Notes: generated by a model not told the origin, from the sequence alone. Shown: positions 1 through 11,256, counted from the first letter of the stretch. The stretch is 64,000 nucleotides of DNA from Saccharum officinarum (GCA_020631735.1 CM036209.1:1720165-1784164); one strand, 5' to 3'. Translations and numbers: made by a program.

Positions 1-279
1 TCCAGTGGCGTTTTCATCGTTTTGTAGAGCCTCGTTCCTTGCGTCGACGTCGTTCCCTCGTTGAGAAACGGTTTCTTCGTTTTACTATCTCTTTCTTCAT
101 TTATTCCACTGCCACGTCATTTTCTTTGCCCTGTTAAATGCAGATAGAAACGGTCATTTATTACCATTGGGACTGCCTGATGGAGTTCAATGTTGGCAGG
201 CAGGCAGGCAGAGGCAGGAGCGGATGAAATGGCGTCAGGGCCATGCTCAGGCTCAGCTAGCTACTATGAGTTCAGGTGA
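1..279. other. intergenic, nothing recognised
   Basis: No coding frame, RNA gene or terminal repeat is visible in this stretch. It contains short T-rich runs and a run of GGCA repeats near 195-215. Confidence 0.5.
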
Positions 280-534
280 GGCCGTGTGTTTAGTTCCTAA
301 ATTTGGAGTGTCAAAATTTAGTGCAGTGACACTGTAGCATTTTGTTTGTATTTGGTAATAATTGTCCAACCGTTGACTAATTAGGCTCAAAATGTTCGTC
401 TCGCAAAGTACAACCAAACTGTGCAATTAGTTTTTGATTTTATCCATATTTAGTACTCCATGCATGTTTCTAAGTTTGATGTGACGGATAATTTTTTTTG
501 CATAGTGCACTTTTCAATGCAACTAAACACAGTG
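280..534. mobile_element. Tourist-like MITE, copy 1 of the GTGTTTAGTT family
   Basis: The left end reads GTGTGTTTAGTTCC and the right end AACTAAACACAGTG, so the termini are inverted repeats. Inside are the family landmarks seen in the other copies: CACTGTAGCA, GACTAATTAGGCTCAAAA, TTCGTCTCGCAAAGT and ACTCCATGCATG. No coding capacity is present. The boundaries are less sharp than in the copies at 696 and 50648. Confidence 0.7.
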
Positions 535-695
535 TACCCTGCTCACTCAGCGTACGTTATTTCTTGCCATGCGCAGTGCAGCGTGCATGCAGCTGGATCT
601 ACTCCATTCAGAGACACCGATCGAGTGTTGTTACGTGAACCAAGAGATTTGCTGAAACTGCAAGCTAAGAGGAGTATTCTCAGTGTCTCGACCAA

Positions 696-927
696 GGCTG
701 TGTTTAGTTGCCCTAAAAAGGATGAAAAGTGTATTGTAGCATGTTTTGGCAAATAGTGTCTAACCGTTGACTAATTAGGTTCAAAACGTTCGTCTCGCAA
801 AGTACAACCAAGCTGTACAATTAGTTTTTGATTTCATCTACATTTAGTACTCCATACATGTATCACAAGTTTGATGTGACGGGAAATTTTTTTGCATAGT
901 GCTTTTTTCAGGTAACTAAACACAGCC
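696..927. mobile_element. Tourist-like MITE, copy 2
   Basis: The termini GGCTGTGTTTAGTT and AACTAAACACAGCC are inverted repeats flanked by a 3-bp duplication, CAA (693-695 and 928-930). The 232-bp interior is closely similar to the copies at 280 and 50648. A 3-bp target duplication is typical of PIF/Harbinger-derived MITEs; the superfamily assignment is inferred from this and from the related copies here. Confidence 0.8.
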
Positions 928-930
928 CAA

Positions 931-1820
931 GTTTTAGAATCTTGGAAACCCATCGACCAAGTTTAGTGAGGAAATGCATGCATACCATAAAACCCCACAG
1001 GCTGGGCTGTTGACTTCTGTCCCACTAGTTCAGCAGTTCTGAATTCAAATGCATTTTTTTATTACTAGCAAATATGCTCGTGCGTTGCAATAGGAGTCTT
1101 TTTTTCTTGAGACTCCAAGAATGGCCATGGGGCTTATGGTTTGTTTGGTTTATAACTACAACTTGCCATGTCATAAGTTAGTCACGCCATAGTTTTTTAT
1201 GTAATTGTGTGGTTCACTGTCATAACTACGAAGTGTCCCAATTTCTTACCGTTGTTTCCACATGTCTTAGTCTCATTCTCTTGCCAAACTTTGCCCCAAG
1301 TGTGGCTTTTGTTTTACTCGTCGTACTTTGATCATGTTTGGCTCACCTTGTGTATGCTCACCGTGCAGTGCGTCCGTGGTGTGAGTTGCGGTGCTAAAAA
1401 ACAGGACTCAGGTTCAAATCCCAGGGCTCGTGCCCTGATGCGAGGAGAAAATCACCGCAACCATGACCTGTTTGCATGATTGTCATGTTCTGCAACTGGG
1501 AATCCACTATTAAGCGGTTTCAAACAGAATATATCATGGCAATCAAACTACAGCACCAACCAAGCCTAAAAGTATCCTCATGTCAAGGTCCTTTATTGAA
1601 CTATAATGCAATTTAGCTATTGTAGTGCCCAATCAAGATGAACATCAAATACTTCAAAATTACTTTGACCTAATCATTTATAACATTTCATCTTGTACTG
1701 TTTTCACGGCTGAGGTGAAATAGAAAAGGAAATCAAGTATTTATATATCAACCTGGATTTCTCGAATCAATACAGCTCAAAGAAAATCAAATATAAAACG
1801 TTTTGCTTTTATATCATGTA
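931..1820. other. intergenic, with a possible degenerate MITE near 1135-1370
   Basis: No gene is recognised. Around 1140-1180 a segment (TTTGGTTTATAACTACAACTTGCCATG) resembles the terminal sequence of the MITE at 18755. Near 1411 there is a GGTTCAAATCCC match to a pol III B box, but no convincing A box or tRNA fold is seen with it. Confidence 0.35.
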
Positions 1821-1827
1821 AAGCATA

Positions 1828-1882
1828 TGGTGCCTCGGTGTGTGGTCTCCTTTATGTTATGGAGACCTAGGTTCAAGTCTTG
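1828..1882 (+). other. possible tRNA-derived SINE head (A box and B box)
   Basis: GTGCCTCGGTGTGTGG followed about 30 nt later by AGGTTCAAGTCT resembles an internal pol III promoter (A box then B box). The tail of this unit continues into the tandem duplication that follows. No poly-A tail or target duplication was identified, so the call is tentative; a chance B-box match is possible. Confidence 0.25.
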
Positions 1883-2361
1883 TGGCTTGAAGTTTTAAGC
1901 GTATTTTTCATAGGCTAGTTATTTTTGTCGCTGGGACTACCAAGTTGCGAGGAGCGGACGTGTTGAAAGATGGAGCGGACGTGCTGAAAGATAGAACAAG
2001 TAAGCAGCCGTAAAAATATGGATGGAAGCCGAACTGGGAAAGGAATTCGAACCCAGAGGAATTCGGAGGAGGCAGAAAAAAAAGTACGGTAGAAATTTTG
2101 CTCTTTATTATTAGGTATAGATTCAAGTCTTGTGGCTTGAAGTTTTAGGCATATTTTTCACAGGCTAGTTGTTTTGGTTGCTGGGACTACCAAGTTGCGA
2201 GGAGCAGACGTGCTGAAAGACGGAGCATAGGCGAGCAGCCGTAAAAATATGGATAGAAACCGAACTGGAAAAGGAATTCGAACCCAGACTGAAAAGAAAT
2301 TCGGAGGAGGCAGAAAAAAAGTACGACAAAAATTTATCTTTTTTATTATTAGGTATAGATT
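1872..2361. repeat. two-copy tandem duplication, unit about 250 bp
   Basis: The segment starting TTCAAGTCTTGTGGCTTGAAG at 1872 recurs at 2122, and both copies end in TTATTATTAGGTATAGATT. The copies share the sequence through AGCAGCCGTAAAAATATGGATGG and GGAATTCGAACCCAGA, with small indels. It is non-coding. An adjacent assembly gap begins 48 bp downstream. Confidence 0.85.
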
Positions 2362-2408
2362 AGGGGTGGCATACACACAGCTGTTACAATTTCACAAGCA
2401 GAAGCAGT

Positions 2409-2508
2409 NNNNNNNNNNNNNNNNNNNNNNNNNNNNNNNNNNNNNNNNNNNNNNNNNNNNNNNNNNNNNNNNNNNNNNNNNNNNNNNNNNNNNNNNNNNN
2501 NNNNNNNN
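2409..2508. other. assembly gap (100 N)
   Basis: A run of exactly 100 N separates the tandem duplication from the copia pol fragment. The fixed length suggests a placeholder for an unknown distance. Confidence 0.99.
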
Positions 2509-3643
2509 AGGCAACCCTAGCTTTGAAAATCCTAAGTTTTCTAACCATGCTTTTAAACTCCACAAAACTTGTATGGTTTGAAACAAGCCCCGAGAGCCTG
2601 GTATGAGCGCTTGAAAGCTTTCTTACTTGAGAAGGGTTTTAGAATGGGTTCGATTGATAAAACTTTATTCCTCCTCAAGCAAGGCACTGACATCCTTTTG
2701 GTTCAGATATACGTGGATGATATAATCTTTGATGGCTCTTCTTTTGCTCTTGTTGCCAAGTTTTCAGATACTATGAGCAGATAATTTGAGATGAGTATGA
2801 TGGGTGAATTGACCTTCTTCCTCGGGCTACAAATCAAACAAACTCATGAGGGGACATTCGTGCACCAAGGCAAGTACACAAGGACGTGCTCAAAAAATTC
2901 AATATGGGTGAGGCTAAGCCTCTTTCGACACCCATGTCAACCACGACGGCCCTGGATGAAGATAAGGAAGGAGAAGTCATGGACCAAAAGGAATACTAAA
3001 GCATGATTGGATCCTTGCAGTACCTGACGGTGACAAGACCGGACATCTAGTTTGCGGCCTGTTTGTGCGTGCAATTTCAGTACTCGCCGCACACGTCTCA
3101 TCGTCAAGCCGTCAAGCGGATCATTAGGTACCTTTGTTTCACACCCGAGTTTGGTCTTTGGTTTTCGACCTCCTCTTCTCTTTCTCTTTGTGGGTATTTC
3201 GATGTGGATTATGCTGGTTGTCGTGTTGAGAGGAAGTCCACTTCGGGGACTTGTCAGTTTCTTAGATCTTCTCTTGTGTCTTGGTCTTCTCGCAAGCAGT
3301 CTACTGTTGCTCAATCCACCATAGAAGCTGAGTATGTTACTGCTTGTTGTTCCCAGTTGCTTTGGATGATAGCTACTCTAAGAGACTTTGGGTTAAAGTT
3401 TAGGCGAGTGCCTTTGTTTTGTGATAGCACCAGCGCCATAAGCGTAGCCAAAAGCCTAGTCCTCCACTCAAAAACACATAGAAGTCCGATTTCACTTCTT
3501 GTTTGACCACTATAAGAAAGGTGATATCGATATGCACCACATTGATACCCAAAATCAACTCACAGATATCTTCACCAAACCACTTGACCAAGCTCAGTTT
3601 GCTCGCTTGCGAGGGGAGCTTGGAGTTTGTTTCCCTTTTTAGA
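2509..3643 (+). pseudogene. Ty1-copia (SIRE/Maximus-type) pol, reverse transcriptase and RNase H remnant
   Basis: The frame opens in mid reverse transcriptase, with the copia hallmark YGLKQAPRAWYERL and the catalytic YVDD box (near 2710-2722), and runs through the thumb (FFLGLQI) into an RNase H with KSTSGTCQFL, SWSSRKQS and STIEAEYV. It ends with the family C-terminus LTDIFTKPLD and LRGELGV before a stop near 3640. There is an in-frame TAA at about 2782 and frame changes near 2885, 3000 and 3480, so the protein cannot be made. Protease, integrase and the RT N-terminus are missing; the left edge is the assembly gap. The lineage assignment rests on protein motifs and the 3' polypurine context. 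Confidence 0.9.
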
Positions 3644-5145
3644 GGAGGGGAACTTGGTTGTTGTATTCTAATATTGCTTTTTTTGTGGCTTAGCTTTTGC
3701 TTTGTTTTCTGTATCATATTGCATATTGCATTTCACTTCATCATGTATTATAATGCATTTTGAGCTCCATGACTACAGTGATTAGATTAAAGTTATGCTC
3801 TATTTGGGATGTTATGCTTGTACATGATGGTGCTTTTGGCTTAGGCTCCTTTTGATCAATTGATGCATGTTATGAGCTAAGCTTGTTTTTCAAACTGTGA
3901 ACTTGATTAAAACATGTTGAAACATGAAAATTGTTCACCGCTGAGTTGGCATCTAGCATGTGTATGACTTGTTGAGATCCCCGATGCTATCACTTATATG
4001 CTAGGTTGCTATGTCTCATGCTTTGAGTTACTCACTTGCTTGGACAACATAGAGATTCTTATGCTAAAATTTAAAAATCAAGCTAAATGATGAGAAAACA
4101 TCGAGATGGGTCTGTACTGTCCTACGTCAAGATATCAAGACTGCTTCCAATGGCACATTTGGATGAACTTGAGCCTTGTAGTGGATGTCGAAACCATTGT
4201 CTTAAGCTTCTGATTGTCTATGACAAAGGCTTGGCATGGTTGCTAAGTTGGGCCTGACGGTACAGATAACCTCTCGCACACACATGTTTTGACTAATTCT
4301 TGTGTTACGCTGCAAACTCTGATAAAAATAAAATTCGATGAAAACACAAGTCTTAGGTTCATCTTTGACATGATGTGTGATCGTTGTTTGGGGTAGGTCA
4401 CCTTGTATACACTTGTTAGCACTAGGTTGATTTCCAGCTTATACCTGCTATGTGCTACTTTCAGTGGTGAATCCCTTCTTGAATTGCTTAAAATTGATCC
4501 AAAATGTTTAAATGCCATATTTCGTTTCACTTGATCAGTTTGAGCATTTGCTAGCACTTATAATGCTGCTATACACACATGACAGCACCAGCTAGAGCCT
4601 CTTTTCCATCCGATTGCTATACTCCTGAAGCTTTTGCATTTGTGCATCCTTTGCATTCATGGCATGTTTCAAGGGGGAGTTGCAGTCTTTGGTTTTAGCT
4701 TGATATGTGCATGTGTCAACAAGGGGAGAGATAGCACACGACTCCAAGGGGAGAGACACACAAAAGGGGAGAGATACCAAATCTACCTCATATTGAGTGC
4801 ATGCATTCATCTGGGAGATTGCATTTGTTCTGGGGGAGTTGCACTTGAGTTGCTTTTGCTAGATGTGTTGAGCCTTTACCTCTTCTGGAGGGTCTAGCTA
4901 TTTTTCTGGCTTTTGAGCTTTGCTAGTGGTGTTGAGCTCGTTGCCTCTTCTTGAGGGCTAGCTATGTTTTACTTGGTTACGTCGAGCCGTTGCCCATGTC
5001 TTTGGGGACCAAGTTTTATTCATTTCAAATGACCCCATTTTGGCTTTTCTTTGGCTTTTGGTCATTTGAGTGAGCTCTTTGTTTTCTCTTCTTCTTCTTT
5101 TTCTTTCGCTCAAGTTGTTTGTGTGTTGGTGTTGACAACACACTC
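3644..5145 (+). mobile_element. 3' internal region of the copia element
   Basis: Between the pol end and the LTR lies about 1.5 kb without a usable reading frame. SIRE/Maximus elements often have an extra (envelope-like) frame here, but only short open stretches with no recognisable domain are present. G-rich tracts resembling the polypurine tract recur (AAGGGGGAGTTGC near 4670 and AAGGGGAGAGA near 4720-4770). Confidence 0.6.
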
Positions 5146-5147
5146 AT

Positions 5148-5159
5148 CAAGGGGGAGAT
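5148..5159 (+). other. polypurine tract of the copia element
   Basis: AAGGGGGAGATT lies directly before the LTR start, the usual position of the plus-strand primer in this lineage. It fixes the left edge of the LTR as a 3' LTR of the element upstream. Confidence 0.8.
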
Positions 5160-7026
5160 TACGAACACAAGGTTAATATGTGCCCTTGTGGTTCGTTTTA
5201 TGATGAGTGATTGTTAACATGATCCATGACTTAGGTTGAGTTTGTGACTAACTATAGCATGAGTTGGGTTGTGCGACATGTCTCTTGGCTTGTGGTGTGC
5301 AGGTGTGGAGCTCAGAAGCGGTGGTCGACGGTGAGGCAAAGGTCAAGTAGAGACATGCCATGTCGATGGACCGGGAGCGGTGAAGGACGGATGTGAGGCT
5401 TGAACCGAGGGACCAGGAGGCCAGGTGACTAGCTTCGGTGGCTAACATCTAGGACATCAACAAGCGCAAGTGTACATGGGTGATGAAGACGGCGTCGATC
5501 AAGTCAAGATGGAGGACGGTGGTGTCGTGGCACTTGGCAGAGGCCGGTGGGTCAAGTCAAGAAGGAAGGCGAAGACGTCAAGCTTGGCAAAGGTCGGACA
5601 CGCATCGACATCGGGGGTTTGGTGGTTTTGTCCTCAAAACCATCGGTGGGGTTTGGTGGTTTCATCCTCAAAACCATCGGCACGGTTTGCTGATTTTGCC
5701 CTCAAAACCATGGGTAGACAGGTTTATGGGTTTGGGCCTTAAAACCCAGGCGGAAGTTTCGAGGAGGAACGAACAACACGTGGCGGCACTAAGGAGTTCG
5801 CGTCGAGGCGAAGCTATCTCATGAAGGGCGCGGTGACCGTCGGATGAAGATTACCGTGGGTTGGACCATAGCGCCCTCAGGTTAAGTGGTTTGACTCAAA
5901 ATATCTAGGGGCAAAATAGGGATTATGTAATAGCCCTGTTAAATAGGATGATGGAGCCCCCATCTCCCTTACCTCTTTCATTTTTCCCTTCCTTCCTACC
6001 TTCCTTAGTTTCCCCACCCCTTTTGGGTTCTTGTGAGAGAGGTCCACAAATTGAGAGATTTGTGTAAGGACTCAAGAATTTGCTGCGGGAATGGTGACCC
6101 TTACCACCTCAAGTCCTCCGGGATTCAATTTGTGATGAGCTTCTTGTGATTCGCGTTTTGTTCTTCGCGTTCTTCCTTTTCCCCTCTCTTTCTTGCACCG
6201 ATTCTTCGTTTTGAGACCGTTTTGATTCGTTCCTTTTCTGATAGAGTGATCTATGACGTGAGTTGAGCCTTTCCACCGAAGGAAATCACCCAATTCCTCA
6301 CGAGATCACAAATCGAGGCAAAACATGAACTAGGGTTTCTTAACCGGTGTTTTTTGTTCTCCTTTGATTTCCCGTTGATTGGCTTCAAATTGGGCGAAGA
6401 TCTCTTAGGAGTAGCTCACCTATTGTCTTGTGACCATGTGGTTAAATTTTGGTGGCAATTGGTTTTGATTTGGCTGCAAATCGAAAGATTTTTGGTTGGA
6501 GGCGATTTTTTGGGCGCTCTGTTTTGGCTGATTCACAATTCACGAACAGTCTATCGAGTTCAGTTTCTGTGCTTTCTTTTCTGTGCTTTCTTTGCTGCTC
6601 GGTGTCCGTACTTGTGGACAGTCCAGCCCCCAAGTCCGGACTGTCCGGGGGTACTGTAGCGGTGGTTTTCAGACCGAGAACAAAACTGTTTCTATCGAGT
6701 TCAGTTTCTGATTTTTGAACTGCGGACAGTCTGTGGTACTGTAGTGGACTGTCTGGGGTACTGTAGCAGACAGTCTGCAACTCCTTGTCTTGTGTTGTTT
6801 TGTCCGTTTCTCGCCCGTTTGATCTCCGATTCGAATTCCGTCTTTTGCGTTGTTTTTCTAGCGATCTATGGAACTTATCTAGGTTTTCTTGACTCTTGGT
6901 GGCTCGTGTTTTTGTAGCTTTTGTTTGTGTGCCTTTTGGGGTTGATTTTGGGACAGTGGTCGAAAGTTTTGAAAGAAAATTTTGGCTCTCATTCACCCCC
7001 CTCTGGTTGCCATTTCTGGTCCTTCA
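5160..7026 (+). mobile_element. Ty1-copia LTR, about 1.87 kb
   Basis: The LTR begins just after the polypurine tract (TACGAACACAAGG, the first dinucleotide apparently decayed from TG) and ends CCTTCA just before an initiator-Met-type primer binding site. It contains a repeated motif block at 5615-5740 (variants of GGTTT..CCTCAAAACCAT) and, at 6605-6780, several inverted GGACAGTC/GGACTGTC motifs next to repeated GTACTGTAG. It serves as 3' LTR for the left internal region and as 5' LTR for the right one. The matching distal LTRs are not in the window. Confidence 0.8.
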
Positions 7027-7028
7027 AT

Positions 7029-7041
7029 TGGTATCGAAGCC
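7029..7041 (+). other. primer binding site, initiator Met tRNA type
   Basis: TGGTATCGAAGCC two bases after the LTR end matches the usual plant copia site (TGGTATCAGAGC) with one substitution and a shifted base. It marks the start of an internal region. Confidence 0.85.
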
Positions 7042-7089
7042 AGTTAAGGATCACTCCACCTTAATCGGTCCGTGATCCACGAAGGCGAC

Positions 7090-7420
7090 ATGGAGCGTGA
7101 TTCCGGCCAACCACCGTTCTCCGATGGAACAAACTACCCTTATTGGAAGATTCGCATGTCCGCACATCTTTAGGGGATTGATTGGCTTGTCTGGGAGATT
7201 TGTGAGGGTACTACTTACATTGTGCTTGAACCTCATGCTCGTACCACTCAGGAGTAGAAGGATCGGCACAACGCAAATAGTAGAGCTAGCAGTGTTCTTT
7301 TCTCGAGTCTTTCATTTGAGTTCAAGAGAGTCTCTGATTGTGCTACCGCTTGAGAGATCTGGGTGAGGCTTCAGAGCTATCACGAGGGAACCGTTCAGGT
7401 TATGTCTTCCATTGTTGTTG
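7090..7420 (+). pseudogene. Ty1-copia gag remnant
   Basis: Shortly after the primer binding site a frame opens with MERDSGQPPFSDGTNY and YWKIRMSAHL, the conserved start of copia gag (UBN2-type) proteins, and continues to QSYHEGTVQV. Several in-frame stops interrupt it, and no zinc knuckle is present. At about 7420 the homology switches to a Ty3-gypsy Tat protease region, so the rest of this copia element is absent. Confidence 0.8.
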
Positions 7421-7429
7421 CAGATACTG

Positions 7430-8160
7430 AGGAGTCATAGGAGAGTCTAGATGAGGAATTGATTGATTATGAACCATCTCCGGAGCACATGGACATCAAT
7501 GTTGTTATTTGTCCGCCGATGGTGATTTTGTTGGAGATGATGCAAGGATGGCTCAGTTCAATTTTGCTACTCAAAGTGCCGTCTTTGAGAAACCAGAAGA
7601 CTCTGTGAATCATCTCAAAACACTACATGTGAAGGGTGACATCAACAGCACACCGGTCCATAACATGTTGGTGAATAGCGGAGCAATTGTGAACTTAGTG
7701 CCATATTCGCTTTATAAGAAGCTTGGTGGCACGGATGAGGAGCTAATTAGGACCAACATGACAATAAGCGGTGTTGGTGGTGGTGAGCCAATTCCAGCAA
7801 AGGGTGTTGCATCGATGGAACTTACTACCGGAAGCAAGACATTAGCTACCGCTTTCTTTGTTGCAGAGGTGCATGTAAGGGAGCTATAACTTGATTCTTG
7901 GCCGGGTGAGATTGGATACATGCCAACCATTGTGTTCCTTCTAGTTTGCACTAGCTCCTTATTCAATGGGTGGATGATGAGGTAGAAATCATCCACGCAG
8001 ACTCATCAGCCCATGTTGCTACGGCTGATGCTCCTTTGCTGGGGGCATCATGGTATTGCTTGTCTATCCGGACATGATCTTAAGGATGGTTTTGTACCTG
8101 TCTCTCTAAAGCCGATTGATAATCGGCTCAATATCGTCATATAGTCAAGAAATTGATGAC
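7430..8160 (+). pseudogene. Ty3-gypsy (Tat-type) aspartic protease region remnant
   Basis: Frame segments ELIDYEPSPE, AVFEKPEDSVNHLKTLHVKG and LVPYSLYKKLGG, followed by MELTTGSKTLATAFFV, are characteristic of the retroviral-type aspartic protease of Tat elements. The active-site triad that is normally DSG or DGG reads NSG (codons AAT AGC GGA at 7674-7682), so the protease is catalytically dead as written. A stop after VREL (near 7888) and a frame change follow; further decayed pol continues to about 8150. Gag, RT and integrase are not recognisable between here and the LTR. Confidence 0.8.
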
Positions 8161-8488
8161 GTCAGCCAACTCATTGGAAAAAGTTGATGTTTGGGTGGCT
8201 TCACGCTTAGGCTAACATTTGAAGGTTGAGGCTTGGAATTCATATTTGCTAGAGATGTTCAAAGTGATCATCTCAGAGCAATATACGGAAGATGTTTGAA
8301 AAAATACTTTCTAAGTGTTTGGTATTGACCAAGCAATGACCGATACATGTATCGCCCTTAGAACAAATATGACCGATGTATACATCGCCCTTAGTTGCTG
8401 ATTAGCCGATGAGTTGGGTATTGTTGCTTTTCAGTTTTGAATTGTGTTTTTAGATTCATGCATTATTCACTTGAAAACAGGGAGCATA

Positions 8489-8990
8489 TATTGACACTCA
8501 AATTGGGCCTCTGCCTATTTAAATAGGCCCATGACAGTTCTGGCACAATCTAAGGAAGACTCTATAAAGCAACATGATAATAGTACCATATTGGTTTTCC
8601 TATAGGATAAGACCACCCCTACTCCTTATAAAATAAGGGGTATATGACTGATTGAGTTTCCAACTATCTAATCGATAAAAATAGATCTACTACCTAGTTT
8701 TACCTTTTTCCAACCCTCTTGCTGTTTGTTGCATCTCTTTGCGAGATTCATCGGCGTTCTAGGCGGCCTTGCTGGTCCTAGAATAACACTAGGCGTGCTC
8801 CTCGACGGGTCCTCTCGAGAGGCATTCCCAAGCTTTTGCGGCGTTGAATGAGTTCAAGATCGGCCTAACTGTTCTCTAGATCGGTTTAGTCGGTCTTAGA
8901 GTTGTTTGCTACGTGTTTAAAGTTGTGTGCAGCCTAGGGCGAGCTAGCCCTTGCTGATGTGTGACTTAGATCACAATCTAACGTCTAACA
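8489..8990 (+). mobile_element. Ty3-gypsy Tat LTR (3'), about 500 bp
   Basis: The segment begins TATTGACACTC and ends AACGTCTAACA. Its 3' third aligns with the LTR at 44350-45033 (GGCCTTGCTGGTCCTAG, ATCGGTTTAGTCGGTC, GCTAGCCCTTGCTGATGTGTGA and their counterparts). It closes the Tat remnant to its left. No primer binding site follows it. Confidence 0.7.
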
Positions 8991-9464
8991 GCTGGCTTGA
9001 CTTTGCATTAAAAAAAAAGAGTAGTGTGCAAGTGTGGAAGCGTCGTTTTTTTATTTGAAAAAACAAAAAAATGCGCAGTATATTAAGGGACATCCTAATT
9101 AAGAGGCTAAGAGCAAATGCACAACAGTGTACTCCACGAGAGATTGGTCCTGTAAGTTGTGGATGCATGTTAGCACAGGCACAACAGGCCAGTAGTTGGG
9201 GCGTCAGTGTCAACGATGTCGGGTCGGTGGCAGGAGAGGGTGGGAAAACATCCACGAGCAGAAAAGGACATCGCCGTTGGAACAAGGGACGAGTGCACCA
9301 CTCCGGCCACGCCGTACCGTACGCCTCAGACCCCGCCACAGCGCGTTCGCTAGCTGCTGCTGAGCCTGATGCCTGAACACGGTCGGGTCGCCACCACACT
9401 GTCCATCATCTATCCGTTCATTCATCCACGACTGTGCTTGCACAGCCATACACTGCCGAACCTA
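8991..9464. other. intergenic, nothing recognised
   Basis: An A-rich run near 9005 and 9055 is followed by moderately GC-rich sequence. Open frames exist on both strands but have no recognisable domain or gene structure. Confidence 0.4.
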
Positions 9465-9709
9465 GGTCGTGTTTAGATGCAAAATTTTTTTACAAAATGC
9501 TCCTGTAGCACTTTTTTGTTGTTATTCGGAAATTAGTGTCTAATCGTGAACTAATTAGGCTTAAAAGATTCATCTCGTGAATTTCATCTAAACTGTGTAA
9601 TTAGTTTTATTTTTTATCTATATTTAATGCTTCATGCATGTGTCTAAAGATTCGATGTGATGAGAAATATTGAAAGTTTTTGCAAAATTTTTTGCATCTA
9701 AACCGAGCC
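9465..9709. mobile_element. Tourist-like MITE related to the GTGTTTAG family
   Basis: The termini GGTCGTGTTTAGATGC and GCATCTAAACCGAGCC are inverted repeats flanked by CTA on both sides (9462-9464, 9710-9712). The inside carries GAACTAATTAGGC, AAAGATTCATCTCG and ATGCATGTGTCTAAAGATTCGATGTGA, the signature of this large grass family. Confidence 0.8.
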
Positions 9710-9710
9710 C

Positions 9711-9995
9711 TACACCTCCGTCCCAGACCGTTCGTCGATGAATCTGGACAACTACCTGTCCAGATTTTTATTCCTATACCAACAGTTTTTTGAATGGAGG
9801 GAGTACGAAGTCGCCAGTACGTGTCCCTTTTAACCTGTAGTGATAAAACTGTGAATTTCTAAATAAACTTTTGGGATGAGGTCCTGTTCATCTGGCTTAT
9901 AATCCGTCTTATTTAGCTTGTTTTTTCAACCGGAATAATATTTTTCTCTCATAAAAAATCAGCCAACAGTGTTTTTCAGCCGGCTTATAAACTTT
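9711..9995. mobile_element. truncated MITE fragments
   Basis: CTCCGTCCCAGAC (9716) and GGAGGGAGTACG (near 9796) look like the two worn ends of a Stowaway element. From 9885, TGTTCATCTGGCTTATAATCC and AGCCGGCTTATAAAC form weak inverted ends of a second short element. Both are degenerate. Confidence 0.4.
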
Positions 9996-11080
9996 TAGGA
10001 TGCAACCATTTTTGAACCACTTTTCTTTTTTTAACGTATTTTCTACCACTTTTTAACCACGCACTGACGCACGCTATGCATGTAATTCAACAAGTACTCT
10101 TATTACTTACTTTGTCTAATTGACTGGTTTACCATCACCCTGGACCTGCAGGCAAAGCAAGATGTGGACACTGCCGTGTCGGTCACGCAGGAAATCAAAG
10201 TTCTACGACGACATTTGTACGGCGCGCGGTACGCATCTTAGCGTCCTCACTCTCATCTTCTCCGGCCAGCACAGCCGCAACACACGCACACACGTACTCT
10301 CGGAACGGTCACTACACAGTCTGATGTGCTGCACCGTACCGGCCTGCAATGCAACCATGCATATCATCGATCATGTGTCTTACAGTGCCGTCTGTGTCCT
10401 TTCCCTTAGGCGATCCTGATCTTGAGCTTCACGAGCTGAGTGCCCGCCAGCCATGCATGCATGATGTCCACCAGACATGCATGCATGGCACACCTAGCAG
10501 CTCGCCATGCATAGGACTAGCTAGCTATAGGACGATGATGATCTGAGCTCCATCCAGGACCATGTGCATGCAACAGCGCGCGACAGATGAAGATGACAAT
10601 TGCTAGCCTGGTCATCCATCGTCCACACAAAAATATCTTTGCTACCTCAAAGCAAGGAGGAAACCTACACAGATAACAACTGACTAGCCTGCAGGGGATG
10701 AATCTTCATACATACTCCAGTACATAGCTCGCTCGCTGGTCATTTGGTCAACAGCGGCAGCATGCGTCGTCAAACACAAGCTAAATGCCTGCTACCCGTC
10801 CCGTGTATCATCAAAAGTTAACAAACCTACCTGTCAGGCAGCAGCGTATATGTGAAACAAGAAATGGATGGAAGAGTCCGTGAGAAAGTAAAGGTGAAAG
10901 ATACGTGCTACTGCTATCCGTTGAATAGCAATAAACACGGGCTTAGCTGTTACCTACCCGTTGATACGGCGGAGGCCAAACGTGTAAAGCAGCTTATTTT
11001 TTTTAATGAGAGAGTGTAAAGCAGCTACTTAGCTGGGCAGACAGCCCATCCACGCGTCCAAAGCTGCTTGGCTCTCGCGC
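9996..11080. other. intergenic; upstream region of the proline-rich protein gene
   Basis: No gene is seen. Several CATGCATG palindromes (RY-type motifs) cluster at 10440-10490 and an ATGCATG occurs near 10075. They may be regulatory for the downstream gene but no function can be assigned from sequence. Confidence 0.35.
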
Positions 11081-11081
11081 G

Positions 11082-11089
11082 CTATAAAT
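11082..11089 (+). promoter_or_regulatory. TATA box of the proline-rich protein gene
   Basis: CTATAAAT lies 168 nt upstream of the ATG at 11257, in otherwise GC-rich sequence. Transcription would start about 30 nt downstream, in the CA/TC-rich stretch near 11110-11120. Confidence 0.7.
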
Positions 11090-11256
11090 CCGACCCATGA
11101 TCACACCCCGTCATCCACATCCACACACACAAGACAGACTACTCGGGCACTACCAACAGCTGCTCTAGAGAAAGAGAGAGAGAGAGGCAGAGAGCTAGCA
11201 ACACACAGCAGAGAGAGAACTAGCAGGCGAACTTGTTGGAGGAGCAGCGGCTAGCC

